Part shown: positions 41,971 to 50,944 of the stretch, one piece after another
Numbering within the stretch: position 1 is the first letter of the stretch
How the letters are laid out: each line of letters begins with the position of its first letter
NCBI GenBank assembly: GCA_964466115.1
Contig: CAYXMH010000007.1
Location: forward strand, 1-64,000
Source of the DNA: Pseudolysobacter sp964466115
Lineage (GTDB): Bacteria; Pseudomonadota; Gammaproteobacteria; Xanthomonadales; Rhodanobacteraceae
Direction of reading: 5' to 3'
Length of the DNA: 64,000 nucleotides
Program-made: the position numbers and the translations under genes
Notes under the pieces: model-generated
What the model was told of the DNA's origin: nothing
What the model saw: the letters and a program-made list of their open reading frames with translations, nothing else
Databases searched by the model: none

Positions 41971-44217
41971 ATGACGGCCGACCCCTTAGCTTTACTGCCT
42001 ACGCAACTGAACCAGGTCCTGCAGTGTTATCAGGCCGGCGATAACGCCGCTGCCGAGCGGTTGGGCCGAGAATTGATTCATCGATATCCTAACCAAGCGC
42101 CCCCATTGGCCTTGCTTGGCCATATATTGCATCGTCTTGGGCGGGATGAAGAAGCGCAAGACCTACTGTCGCAGGCACATAAGATTTCGCCGGCCCTGCC
42201 TCAACCATGGGTAGATCTGGCTGGAATCGCCTTGCGCCGCGGCGATGGAATAACCGCGGAACGTGCAGCGCGCGAGGCAGTGAAGCTCGCTCCCAGTGGG
42301 CCGGCAAACTTTGTTTTGGCCCAAGCGCTATTCCTGCAACGCCGTTATTCCGAAGCCGAAGCGTTATTCGATGCCGTGGCGCAAAGCGATGCCCGCTCGG
42401 CCGACGTTCGCTTCCAACTTGCTTTGCAATGCTACGAACGTCGCGAATTTTCAGAGGCAAGCAAGCATTTTCAAGCCTGCACACGTTGGCGGCCAAACTG
42501 GGTTGAAGCTTGGGTTAATCTCGGTGTTGCCCACGCGGACCAAGGCGAACATACCGCGGCCGTGGAAGCGCTTAAACACGCATGTACGCTAGCGCCGGAA
42601 AACGTCAATGCAATAGAACGATTGATCACCGTGATGGAGAACGGCAATGCCGCGACGCCAGAGATTCTGGCGGTGCGACAACGCTTGATCGCGCTGCGGC
42701 CGGATGTTTGGGAGTTCCAATTGGGTCTCGGCTTATCGTTGGTCAAGGCGCAACAATACCGTGAGGCCAAACGCGCATTTGAAAAAGTGATTGCGCTCAG
42801 TCCCGACAATTTGGCCGCGCGCTGGATGAGCTTTCAGCTTCCCGACCAAGCCGCCCATCCCAATCTTGAGGCGATGGTCGAGTATCGAAAAAACTGGGAG
42901 CGCGGCATCGACTATTTCGAATCCCTCGATTACAGCACGCCCGAGATCACCAAGCAGGCGCAAGCCGTACTATCCACAACCACCAATTTTTATCTCGCGT
43001 ATTTGGGTGAGCCGTTGCTCGATCTGCATCGGCGCCACGCGCACGTGGTGCGTCGTTTAATGTTGGCGGCATGCCCCGGCATCACTGAGGTTGCGGCTGG
43101 GCGCATCGGGTCAAAGCGCCGGCGCATTGGCATTGTCTCCTCGCTGTTGTACGGCCATGTCGTCAGCAAAGTTTGGTCGCAGGCGCTGCTCGGCTTGGAT
43201 CGAGCCGAATTTGAATTGCTCGTGTTTTACTTGGATGCAAACGAAGACGACAGCACCGCCCGCTGGCGCGACCGAGCCGACGTTTATTTGTCCGGATCAC
43301 GCGATGTGCGCTTTTGGGTATCGGCCATTCACGAGGCCAAGCTCGATGTCGCGATTTTTTTGGACATCGGCATGGGCCAGTATCAACAAGCGCTGGCGGC
43401 CTTGCGTTTCGCCCCCGTGCAAGTCACCACCTGGGCCCATCCAGTGACCAGCGGAATGGACAGCATCGATTATTTCCTCAGTGCCGATGCGTGCGAACCT
43501 GACAACGCCCAAGACCATTACAGCGAGGTATTGATTCGTCTGCCGCGCCTTGGCACAACTTTAGTGAAACCCGCTGAAGTTCCGCAACGCGCTGTCTTTA
43601 ATACCGAAGCAGCCGTACAGTTTTTTTGTTTGCAGTCGATTGCCAAACTCAACCCCAAAAACGACGAGCTGTTTGTTCGAGTTGCCATAGCCTGCCCCCA
43701 AGCGCGGCTGCACTTTTTAACCAGCGCTGTTTCCGAGTCGATTGCACAAGAGTTTGAACGGCGGCTGCGCGAGGCTTTCGATAAGCACAAGCTCGATTTC
43801 GACAGCCGTTGCCAAGTCTATAAAAGCCTTCCTATGGCGGAGTATTTTGCCAAGCTCACCCAAGCCGATGCGATCTTAGATACCCTGGATTTTTCCGGAG
43901 GCATAACGACGCTCGATGCGCTCTGGCACGATTTACCGGTGGTAACGCTGCCGGGGCCGCTTATGCGTGGGCGACAAAGCTATGCGATGCTGAAGCTGAT
44001 CGGTTTGGACGAGTTAATCGCGGCCGATTACGACGACTATGTTCGAATAGCCACTCGCCTGGCGACGGATCCGACCTGGCGGGGCGAATTGAGCGCGCGA
44101 ATTCGCTCGCACAAAGCCCAATTGTACGAAGATGCCAGCGTGGGTATCGCTCTGGCTGATTTCCTGCGCCAAGTCGAACCACCTGGCCATAGCGCACAGG
44201 CCTCACATCAAGGATAA
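41971..44217 (+). CDS. TPR-GT41 protein, O-GlcNAc-transferase-like
   Basis: This 748-aa protein combines about eight TPR repeats (residues 10-290; e.g. WVDLAGIALRRGDGITAERA, WVNLGVAHADQGEHTAAVEA) with a C-terminal GT-B glycosyltransferase domain of the GT41/SPINDLY type (about 385-735). Visible GT41 motifs are RRIGIVSSLLYGHVVSK, TTWAHPVTSGMDSIDYFLS, FFCLQSIAKLNPKNDEL (nucleotide-binding Lys region) and LDFSGGITTLDALWHDLPVV with the acceptor/donor loop PGPLMRGRQSYAML. It probably glycosylates proteins from UDP-sugars in the cytoplasm, as eukaryotic OGT and bacterial HMW1C relatives do; the target is unknown. It is divergent from glyA and 37 bases before ettA. A polysaccharide operon lies just beyond ettA. 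Confidence 0.85.
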   Translation: MTADPLALLPTQLNQVLQCYQAGDNAAAERLGRELIHRYPNQAPPLALLGHILHRLGRDEEAQDLLSQAHKISPALPQPWVDLAGIALRRGDGITAERAAREAVKLAPSGPANFVLAQALFLQRRYSEAEALFDAVAQSDARSADVRFQLALQCYERREFSEASKHFQACTRWRPNWVEAWVNLGVAHADQGEHTAAVEALKHACTLAPENVNAIERLITVMENGNAATPEILAVRQRLIALRPDVWEFQLGLGLSLVKAQQYREAKRAFEKVIALSPDNLAARWMSFQLPDQAAHPNLEAMVEYRKNWERGIDYFESLDYSTPEITKQAQAVLSTTTNFYLAYLGEPLLDLHRRHAHVVRRLMLAACPGITEVAAGRIGSKRRRIGIVSSLLYGHVVSKVWSQALLGLDRAEFELLVFYLDANEDDSTARWRDRADVYLSGSRDVRFWVSAIHEAKLDVAIFLDIGMGQYQQALAALRFAPVQVTTWAHPVTSGMDSIDYFLSADACEPDNAQDHYSEVLIRLPRLGTTLVKPAEVPQRAVFNTEAAVQFFCLQSIAKLNPKNDELFVRVAIACPQARLHFLTSAVSESIAQEFERRLREAFDKHKLDFDSRCQVYKSLPMAEYFAKLTQADAILDTLDFSGGITTLDALWHDLPVVTLPGPLMRGRQSYAMLKLIGLDELIAADYDDYVRIATRLATDPTWRGELSARIRSHKAQLYEDASVGIALADFLRQVEPPGHSAQASHQG

Positions 44218-44254
44218 TCTACGGTCTGCGCCATCCATCCTTGTGGGATTACCA

Positions 44255-45916
44255 ATGCAATACATCTACACCATGATTGGGGTAAGTAAAGTCGTTCCCC
44301 CCAAACGCGAAATCATTAAAGACATTTCCTTAAGCTTTTTCCCGGGCGCCAAAATCGGCCTGCTTGGCCTAAACGGTGCGGGAAAATCGACCGTGCTTCG
44401 CATCATGGCCGGTGTCGATAGCGAATATAACGGCGAGGCCCGACCACAACCCGGCATTAAGATCGGCTATTTGCAGCAAGAGCCGCAGATCGATCCGAAC
44501 AAAACCGTACGCGAAGTGGTGGAGGAAGGGGTTGCCGAGATCACCAACGCGCAAGCTGACTTGGACAAAGTGTACGCCGCTTATTCCGAACCGGATGCCG
44601 ACTTCGACAAACTGGCGGCAGAACAGGCACGCTTGGAGGCGATTCTTGCGGCCAGTGACGGCCACACGCTGGAGCGAACCTTGGAAGTCGCCGCCGATGC
44701 GCTGCGTTTGCCGCCGTGGGACGCCAAAGTGGCTCAACTGTCCGGTGGCGAAAAACGGCGCGTTGCCCTGTGCCGGCTGCTGTTGTCCAAGCCGGACATG
44801 CTGTTGCTCGACGAGCCGACCAACCATCTCGACGCCGAATCGGTCGAATGGCTCGAGCACTTCTTACAGAGTTTCCCGGGCACTGTCGTCGCCGTCACCC
44901 ATGATCGGTATTTTTTGGATAATGCGGCCGAATGGATATTGGAATTGGATCGCGGCCGCGGCATTCCGTGGAAAGGCAATTATTCCTCTTGGTTGGAACA
45001 AAAAGACGCCCGCTTAAAGCAAGAAGCTTCCGGTGAAAAAGCGCGCCAAAAAGCGATTCAACATGAACTGGAGTGGGTACGCCAAAACGCCAAGGGCCGC
45101 CAAGCCAAAAGCAAGGCACGCTTGGCTCGATTCGACGAATTAAGCTCGCAAGAGTACCAAAAGCGCAACGAAACCAACGAAATCTACATTCCGCCGGGCG
45201 AGCGCCTGGGCGACCTGGTAATCGAATTCAAACACGTCTCGAAAGCATTCGGTGATCGGGTATTAATCGATGATCTCAGCTTTAAGCTGCCGCCGGGCGC
45301 CATCGTTGGAATTATCGGACCGAACGGCGCCGGTAAATCAACGCTGTTCCGCATGATCACCGACCTGGAAAAACCCGATTCCGGTGAAATTGTCTTCGGG
45401 CAAACCGTGCAACTGGCGTATGTCGATCAATCGCGCGACGCACTGAACGGCAGCAACAACGTCTGGCAAGAAATTTCCGGCGGCGCTGAAATCATCACCG
45501 TTGGCAAATACGAAACCCCGTCGCGCGCCTACATCGGACGATTTAACTTCAAAGGCTCCGACCAACAGAAAATGGTGGGCCAGCTTTCCGGCGGTGAGCG
45601 CGGCCGACTGCATTTGGCCAAAACCTTAATGAGCGGTGGAAATGTGTTGCTGCTGGATGAACCCTCGAACGATTTGGATATCGAAACCTTGCGCGCATTG
45701 GAAGAGGCATTGCTGGAATTCCCCGGCTGCGCATTGGTTATTTCCCACGACCGTTGGTTTTTAGATCGCGTAGCAACGCATATTCTTGCGTTTGAAGGCG
45801 ATTCTCATGTCGAATTCTTCCCCGGCAACTACACCGAATACGAGGCCGACAAGAAACAACGCCTGGGCGAGGAAGCCGCTAAACCGCACCGCGTTCGTTA
45901 TAAGAAACTGGCTTAA
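44255..45916 (+). CDS. ettA: Energy-dependent translational throttle protein EttA
   Basis: This 553-aa ABC-F protein has two ATPase cassettes: Walker A GLNGAGKST and GPNGAGKST, signatures LSGGEKRRVALCRLLL and LSGGERGRLHLAKTLM, and Walker B with DEPTNHLD and DEPSNDLD. Between them is the linker with charged helices. EttA binds the ribosomal E site and gates the first steps of elongation according to ATP/ADP. The start MQYIYTMIGVSK at 44255 is the conserved one. Its stop is one base from the stop of the convergent GT2 gene. Confidence 0.97.
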   Translation: MQYIYTMIGVSKVVPPKREIIKDISLSFFPGAKIGLLGLNGAGKSTVLRIMAGVDSEYNGEARPQPGIKIGYLQQEPQIDPNKTVREVVEEGVAEITNAQADLDKVYAAYSEPDADFDKLAAEQARLEAILAASDGHTLERTLEVAADALRLPPWDAKVAQLSGGEKRRVALCRLLLSKPDMLLLDEPTNHLDAESVEWLEHFLQSFPGTVVAVTHDRYFLDNAAEWILELDRGRGIPWKGNYSSWLEQKDARLKQEASGEKARQKAIQHELEWVRQNAKGRQAKSKARLARFDELSSQEYQKRNETNEIYIPPGERLGDLVIEFKHVSKAFGDRVLIDDLSFKLPPGAIVGIIGPNGAGKSTLFRMITDLEKPDSGEIVFGQTVQLAYVDQSRDALNGSNNVWQEISGGAEIITVGKYETPSRAYIGRFNFKGSDQQKMVGQLSGGERGRLHLAKTLMSGGNVLLLDEPSNDLDIETLRALEEALLEFPGCALVISHDRWFLDRVATHILAFEGDSHVEFFPGNYTEYEADKKQRLGEEAAKPHRVRYKKLA

Positions 45917-45917
45917 G

Positions 45918-46811
45918 TCAGACGCGAGAACGGAATTTGCGCCAGCCATGCATGGGCAGCAATGCAACGAAATGCGCCCAGATGCCACACCACACCAGTG
46001 CCGAGAGTGCGGGGTTTTTTGCCGCATTATCAAATTTGCGGAAATAGCGCCACATGCTCCGGTGTTTGTGCCAGGATACAAATACCGGCCGGTGGCGGCT
46101 CGAGCTTCCTTGCACATGCACTGCGCGCAACTCCTTCGCAAATAGTACCTTGCGCCCAGCCGCCCTAACCCGCCGGCACAAATCGAGATCCTCGCAGTGC
46201 AGGAAATAGCCCGAATCAAAGCCACCCACCTGGTCGAATACCGAACGGCGCAGGCTTAAACAGGCGCCGGAAACCGCTTCTACTTCCTCTAACCGTTCGG
46301 TTTGCGTAAGTGACGGCAATACGATGCCCGCTAATCGAGGGAAACGCGATTCCCAACGGGCTAAGCCCGTTAACGTCATCAATGCCCGCCATAAAGTAGG
46401 ATCACGGCGACGGTTGGCGCGCTCTGGCGTTCCATCCGGTTGGCAGACATTGACGCCAATCAAACCCGCTCCTGGATTGTCATGCAACAGATCGCGCAGA
46501 GCGCTTATGGTATCGGGCGCAACATAACAATCCGGATTCAAAATTACTAACACATCGCCGTGCAGATCAGCGGCGACGGTGTTACACGCCGGGCCAAATC
46601 CGATGTTTTTTTTGTTGCGGATAACACGAAGCCGCTCATCGACCGCGAAACGTTCAGCCACCATTGATACCATACCGTCGCTCGAGGCGTTATCAATCAG
46701 GGTTACCTCAACGGCGGCACTGCTGGCCAGCAAGCGCTCGATGCATTCGTGGAGCGCCGGACCGCTGTCGGCCGCAACCACAATGACACTGGTTAAATCG
46801 TCGGTCTGCAT
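45918..46811 (-). CDS. GT2 family glycosyltransferase (WbbL-like)
   Basis: This 297-aa GT-A enzyme has SVIVVAADSGPALHECIERL, VTLIDNASSDGM, NKKNIGFGPACN, the DxD-like LVILNPDCYV (about 92-101), VSGACLSLRRSVFDQVGGFD and FLHCEDLDLCRRVRAAG. It resembles rhamnosyltransferases of O-antigen assembly. A hydrophobic C-terminal helix (about 268-287) may attach it to the membrane. It is the last gene of the wzm-wzt operon, 61 bases after the preceding gene, and that gap holds a repeat fragment. Confidence 0.9.
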   Translation of the reverse strand: MQTDDLTSVIVVAADSGPALHECIERLLASSAAVEVTLIDNASSDGMVSMVAERFAVDERLRVIRNKKNIGFGPACNTVAADLHGDVLVILNPDCYVAPDTISALRDLLHDNPGAGLIGVNVCQPDGTPERANRRRDPTLWRALMTLTGLARWESRFPRLAGIVLPSLTQTERLEEVEAVSGACLSLRRSVFDQVGGFDSGYFLHCEDLDLCRRVRAAGRKVLFAKELRAVHVQGSSSRHRPVFVSWHKHRSMWRYFRKFDNAAKNPALSALVWCGIWAHFVALLPMHGWRKFRSRV

Positions 46812-46828
46812 TTAACCACGACTTAGCG

Positions 46829-46852
46829 GTAGGCTGGGCTGACAAACCCAGC
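46829..46852. repeat. Half-copy of the family B repeat
   Basis: GTAGGCTGGGCTGACAAACC followed by CAGC matches one end of the 36401-36499 element. It lies between two genes of the polysaccharide operon. Confidence 0.6.
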
Positions 46853-46872
46853 AATAGGTAATTCTCGACCCA

Positions 46873-48732
46873 TCAAATCGCCGACAACAATTTATCGCCC
46901 TGCTCATGCGCGTAACGCCAGATATCGGGCCAAACGGTGTAGGCGTCGGCCATGTCGGTCAGCTCGCGACTCAAGCTATCGGTGCAGCCACGCTCATCGA
47001 GCGACTCCGGCCAGTCCCCCAAACGCGGCGCAGCCTTGCTCAATAGGGCTTTGCCGTTGGCTTCAATGATCGCGCGCACATCGGCTTGCCAATAAACCGG
47101 CGCATCGCTGGCCGCTTCCAACTGCTGTTGCAACCGTTCAATGACATCGGCGCGAACAAAGCCCAAGTATTCGCGTAGGTGCATCGCACGCTCGTGCGCA
47201 GACGCCCCGGCAAGATCGCGCAGCACATCGGCCAATAACCGCAATCGCTGACCCGGATCTTCGGCTTTAAACACCCCCAACTGCTTCTGAATATAATCGC
47301 GCAAAAAATGATTGTAGCGCGGCGTATGCGCGGCAAGCGTAAGCGTGGAGCGCTTGCGCGAGCTCTCCTGCACATGCCCCATCGCGCTTGGCATCTGCAG
47401 GATTAATGAATCCGGGCGGCAAAAATGAGCGGCTACGCCAAACAAGCCGTCTTCCCCGCGGCCTTGCGGATTGGTACACGGCAATAATTCGCTATTATCC
47501 AATGTGAACGGCGTGAAATACGCAAAACTCGACATGCGCGAGCGATTGACCCCGTACCATAAGTGCTGCGCCTCGATATTCCTAAGGTAGCTCTCGCGAT
47601 CGAGCCAAAAATCGGCGCGACTGGCCGGATCAAGTTGATACAGCCACAAACCGGTCTCGGCACCGGAACTGCCATAGGTTCCGTTTAGCGTTCCAAGAAT
47701 ATGGGCGTTGGGATTAAGATGCGCCAACCGGCCGAAGTTCAAGCCGCGCAAATTCCGGCGATCCAAATGATACGCGGCGTTTGTAACTAACTCGCCGATA
47801 CCCTTTCCGCAGGCGTTAAGATGCATCGCGAAGGGATCGCCTTCGACTTCCTCGCCGACAGTCAATGCGTCTTCCATGTTGCGGCAAAAACGCGCAAACG
47901 CTGGTGTAGCGGGATCCGGATCCAGTCCCGCAGTGTAGTCCAACTGCCGCAGCGGCAGCCGAAAATCCTCATCGAGGAAACTCAATCGCGCACCCGCCGA
48001 TAACAGCAGCGCAAGATTCCAGCCACGCCCGCCGCCGGCACGGCTTTGTGCCCCGCGCATTAGCAGCCATTCCAAACTGGCGCGTGAATGCGGTACGGCT
48101 CGTGCCATACGCTCGACCAAGCGAGCACGCTCAACCGCGCCCACGTAACTCACCTTGCAACCCGTGTTGCGCGCGTATTCGCGCAACAAATCGCGTTGCC
48201 GATCGATGTTCTTGCTGTCCAGCGAATCGTCCAATACCACATAATGCTGGTTGCTGCGGTAACGCCGTTCATGCTCAACCAAAGTGTGCAGTAACCGCTC
48301 CAATTGGACCGGGCGATCGCAAGCACGAATGAATACCGCCCGCATCGGTACAGGTTTTCGAGCCTGCGTTTGTTGCAGTTTATTAATGAACTCTTGATCG
48401 GACACCAACAAGTTACGCTGAATCAAATTGTCCAGCACGCGTTGCATGCCTTCTTGTTGATTGGTCAAACCTGGCAAGGTGGTAAGAATGCGTGCGCTGT
48501 GTTCGGCCAGCGTGCGAAATTCCCGGCATTGATCCATCGCTTGCAGCACTTGATAAGTCATTACATGCGCTTCACCGGTGCGCTTGACCTGGAAAATGCA
48601 TTCGCTGTTGGACAGAGAAGCCACAGCTCCGTCCTCGGATGCATACATCGGTGCATTCGGATCGGGACGCACATTCGCCAGGGCCGGCATTGACGCGTCG
48701 TAGGTATATTGAAATTGCACTTCGGTATTCAT
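46873..48732 (-). CDS. Unrecognised protein: possible PqqD-like domain joined to a glycosyltransferase-like module
   Basis: This 619-aa protein matches no family I know with certainty. Residues about 30-112 have the helical pattern of PqqD-like/RiPP recognition domains: a short beta region (SECIFQVKRTGEAHVM), then YQVLQAMDQCREFRTLAEHS and a leucine-rich helix ending LDNLIQRNLLVS. Residues about 125-300 look like a GT-A nucleotide-sugar fold: PVPMRAVFIRACDRPVQLER, YVVLDDSLDSKN, GRGWNLALLLSAGARLSFLD then EDF, with DED at about 252-255 as a DxD-like metal site. The rest is mostly helical. The start at 48732 is chosen because the longer frame overlaps the methyltransferase gene. It sits between a methyltransferase and a GT2 gene in the wzm-wzt operon, so a role in glycan or glycoconjugate modification is likely but unproven. 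Confidence 0.6.
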   Translation of the reverse strand: MNTEVQFQYTYDASMPALANVRPDPNAPMYASEDGAVASLSNSECIFQVKRTGEAHVMTYQVLQAMDQCREFRTLAEHSARILTTLPGLTNQQEGMQRVLDNLIQRNLLVSDQEFINKLQQTQARKPVPMRAVFIRACDRPVQLERLLHTLVEHERRYRSNQHYVVLDDSLDSKNIDRQRDLLREYARNTGCKVSYVGAVERARLVERMARAVPHSRASLEWLLMRGAQSRAGGGRGWNLALLLSAGARLSFLDEDFRLPLRQLDYTAGLDPDPATPAFARFCRNMEDALTVGEEVEGDPFAMHLNACGKGIGELVTNAAYHLDRRNLRGLNFGRLAHLNPNAHILGTLNGTYGSSGAETGLWLYQLDPASRADFWLDRESYLRNIEAQHLWYGVNRSRMSSFAYFTPFTLDNSELLPCTNPQGRGEDGLFGVAAHFCRPDSLILQMPSAMGHVQESSRKRSTLTLAAHTPRYNHFLRDYIQKQLGVFKAEDPGQRLRLLADVLRDLAGASAHERAMHLREYLGFVRADVIERLQQQLEAASDAPVYWQADVRAIIEANGKALLSKAAPRLGDWPESLDERGCTDSLSRELTDMADAYTVWPDIWRYAHEQGDKLLSAI

Positions 48733-48752
48733 GTGTAGGTTCAGTGTGGGTA

Positions 48753-49706
48753 TTAATTGTGTTGAGTGCGGCTTAAAATTCGCCGCCACCAAGGCAACGG
48801 TTTTACCACCACCGACTTTTGCTCAGGTCTCGCCTCAGCGCGTTGCGCGTTCCATGCGTCACGCTCACGGAGCAAGGCATTGACTTGCGCCTCAAGCTCG
48901 ACGATACGGCCGCCTGCGGCAATGGATTTACGGATTTCGCTATTGTAATGCCGATAGACCGATTCGTCGCGGTCGCCGAACAACGATAAATTGGGCAGCG
49001 CCTGATTCAACGGCTGGCGGCTGCAAACGGCAAGATAATACAGCGGTGCGTAGTCAAGCCGCTCCACGGTTTCACCGTCTTGATTGGTGGCCGTAACCAT
49101 CTGGGTTGCCCCGGTTTGCACTTGCAATGGCCACAACGCGGACTGAAAGAGGAGTTTTTGCCCATACAACTGCACATAAGGAAAGTGCTGGCCCAGCAAC
49201 GCCAAAAGCTCTTCGCGATACAACTCGCGCACGTGAAATTCGTTGTGAAAGCCACTGGCATCGGTGTAGGTGGCCTTATCCGGTGATGAGATCAGCAACA
49301 CACCATCCGGCTTAAGGACATTGGCAAAGCCTGCCACCAGGGCCTCTTGCGCGGTAACGTGCTCCAATGTCTCAAACGAGGTGATCACATCCACGCTTGC
49401 TGCGGGTAGCGTAAGTGCCGTGACATCGCCGCGTTCAAAACTTAAATTGGCTCGCCCGCCATAGCGTGAACGTGCGTGCTCAATCGCAGCCTCGGCGATA
49501 TCAAGACCCAATACTGATTGCGCAATGCTCGCCATCATGGCGCTGCCATACCCTTCACCACACGCCGCATCGAGCACCCGCGTACCGCGCACAAACATCT
49601 GCGCAAACGCATAACGATGCCAGTGCTCGTACCAAATCTCGCGCACGCACTCGGGCGTAAAGCGCTCGCCGGTAAATGGTAACGGCTGCTGCGGTATCTC
49701 ACTCAT
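48753..49706 (-). CDS. SAM-dependent methyltransferase (class I)
   Basis: This 317-aa protein has a Rossmann methyltransferase domain (about 35-180): motif I VLDAACGEGYGSAMM, VLGLDIAEAAIEHAR, ERGDVTALTLP, DVITSFETLEHV and LKPDGVLLISSPD. A C-terminal coiled-coil segment (about 262-290; GGRIVELEAQVNALLRERDA) is like those in O-antigen chain terminators such as WbdD. Methylation of the non-reducing end, which stops chain growth and marks the chain for Wzt, is a plausible role. It starts in an ATGA overlap with wzt. Confidence 0.85.
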   Translation of the reverse strand: MSEIPQQPLPFTGERFTPECVREIWYEHWHRYAFAQMFVRGTRVLDAACGEGYGSAMMASIAQSVLGLDIAEAAIEHARSRYGGRANLSFERGDVTALTLPAASVDVITSFETLEHVTAQEALVAGFANVLKPDGVLLISSPDKATYTDASGFHNEFHVRELYREELLALLGQHFPYVQLYGQKLLFQSALWPLQVQTGATQMVTATNQDGETVERLDYAPLYYLAVCSRQPLNQALPNLSLFGDRDESVYRHYNSEIRKSIAAGGRIVELEAQVNALLRERDAWNAQRAEARPEQKSVVVKPLPWWRRILSRTQHN

Positions 49707-50944
49707 ACAGCGACACCCCGCTGCGCGGCGACTATAGGCATGGACGGCTCCCACACGTGTTGAAGCCGCACCAGCCCCAATTCACGGCTTTTGCCTCGGA
49801 TCGTCAACGCACCTTCATAGGTATCGAACAGACGCACCCCTTCGCTGTCCAGAGGGTGCACTCGCACCGTGTACCCACCAGGTAAAAGGCTTAACTGTGG
49901 GAAGCGCAAACCGATTTGATATTCACCAGGCTGGGCCGCTAAGGGCTGCACCGCATCCATATCGCTGCTGACCCCATACACCGGCGTACCATCCGCCCGC
50001 ACAATGCCGACGTGAACCACCGGAACACGCCCATCGCGCGACGCGATTCGTGCCTCGACCAACAAATCCGCACCCTGATCGAGCACCAGCATTTGCTTGG
50101 CGTCGCTTCCGTTCAGGGTCATATCGCGTACGTGAAACTCAAGGCCCTTGGCTTCAATTTCAACGCGCGATTGAGTCGTCTTTTCCGCCGATTTGCGCTC
50201 GTGAAACGCAAGGTACGCTTGGGTGACGTCGTACACATCACCGTAGGCCGCCATCTTGCCTTCGCGCAGCCAGCAAGCCTGCTGACACAGCTTTTGCACG
50301 TGGTACATGCTATGAGAAACGAGAATCAGCGTACCGCCCCCTTCCAAGTAGGTTTCGATCCAACGCACGCATTTTTTCTGAAACGACTCATCACCAACCG
50401 CGAGCACTTCGTCGGTAATCAGCAAATCCGGACAAGTGGCCGCGACCACCGCAAAGCCCAAACGCACCACCATTCCCGATGAATAATGTTTAACCGGCTC
50501 ATCGATGTAATGGCCAATATCGGCAAAACCAATAATTTCGGGCAATTTCGCCCGTAACTCCTCTACGCTTAATCCGTATAACGTACCCGCCAATGCAATG
50601 TTGTCGCGACCGCTGTATTCAGGATGAAACCCTGCACCAAGCTCCAATAACGCCCCAATCCGACCATGCACACGCACGGTACCACTGCTGGGTGTTAGCA
50701 CGCCGGTGAGCAATTTTAATAAAGTGGATTTTCCAGCACCGTTTTCGCCGATCAGCCCCAGCGACTGGCCCCGCGCAACGTTAAGATCTATGTCCTTCAA
50801 TACCGGTTCGGCAGCGAGATTGCCACGGCCGGTTAACAAGCGCGCAAGCGCACGTAGCCGATCTCGGCGACGGAACACTTTGGGATAGGACTTGCTTAAG
50901 GCCCGGGTTTCGATCAACACCGAGGACGTAGCCGGTGCGCTCAC
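49703..50944 (-). CDS. wzt: Polysaccharide ABC exporter ATPase with C-terminal sugar-binding domain (Wzt)
   Basis: This 413-aa protein has an ABC ATPase (about 10-240) with Walker A GENGAGKST, the Wzt-type signature HYSSGMVVRLGFAV and Walker B PDLLITDEVLAVGDESF. The C-terminal domain (about 265-400; FHVRDMTLNGSDAKQM, PQLSLLPGGYTVRVHPL) resembles the carbohydrate-binding domain of Wzt that recognises end-modified O-antigen. The start is GTG at 50944, overlapping the permease stop (GTGA); the longer frame runs inside the permease gene. Confidence 0.92.
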   Translation of the reverse strand: MSAPATSSVLIETRALSKSYPKVFRRRDRLRALARLLTGRGNLAAEPVLKDIDLNVARGQSLGLIGENGAGKSTLLKLLTGVLTPSSGTVRVHGRIGALLELGAGFHPEYSGRDNIALAGTLYGLSVEELRAKLPEIIGFADIGHYIDEPVKHYSSGMVVRLGFAVVAATCPDLLITDEVLAVGDESFQKKCVRWIETYLEGGGTLILVSHSMYHVQKLCQQACWLREGKMAAYGDVYDVTQAYLAFHERKSAEKTTQSRVEIEAKGLEFHVRDMTLNGSDAKQMLVLDQGADLLVEARIASRDGRVPVVHVGIVRADGTPVYGVSSDMDAVQPLAAQPGEYQIGLRFPQLSLLPGGYTVRVHPLDSEGVRLFDTYEGALTIRGKSRELGLVRLQHVWEPSMPIVAAQRGVAV

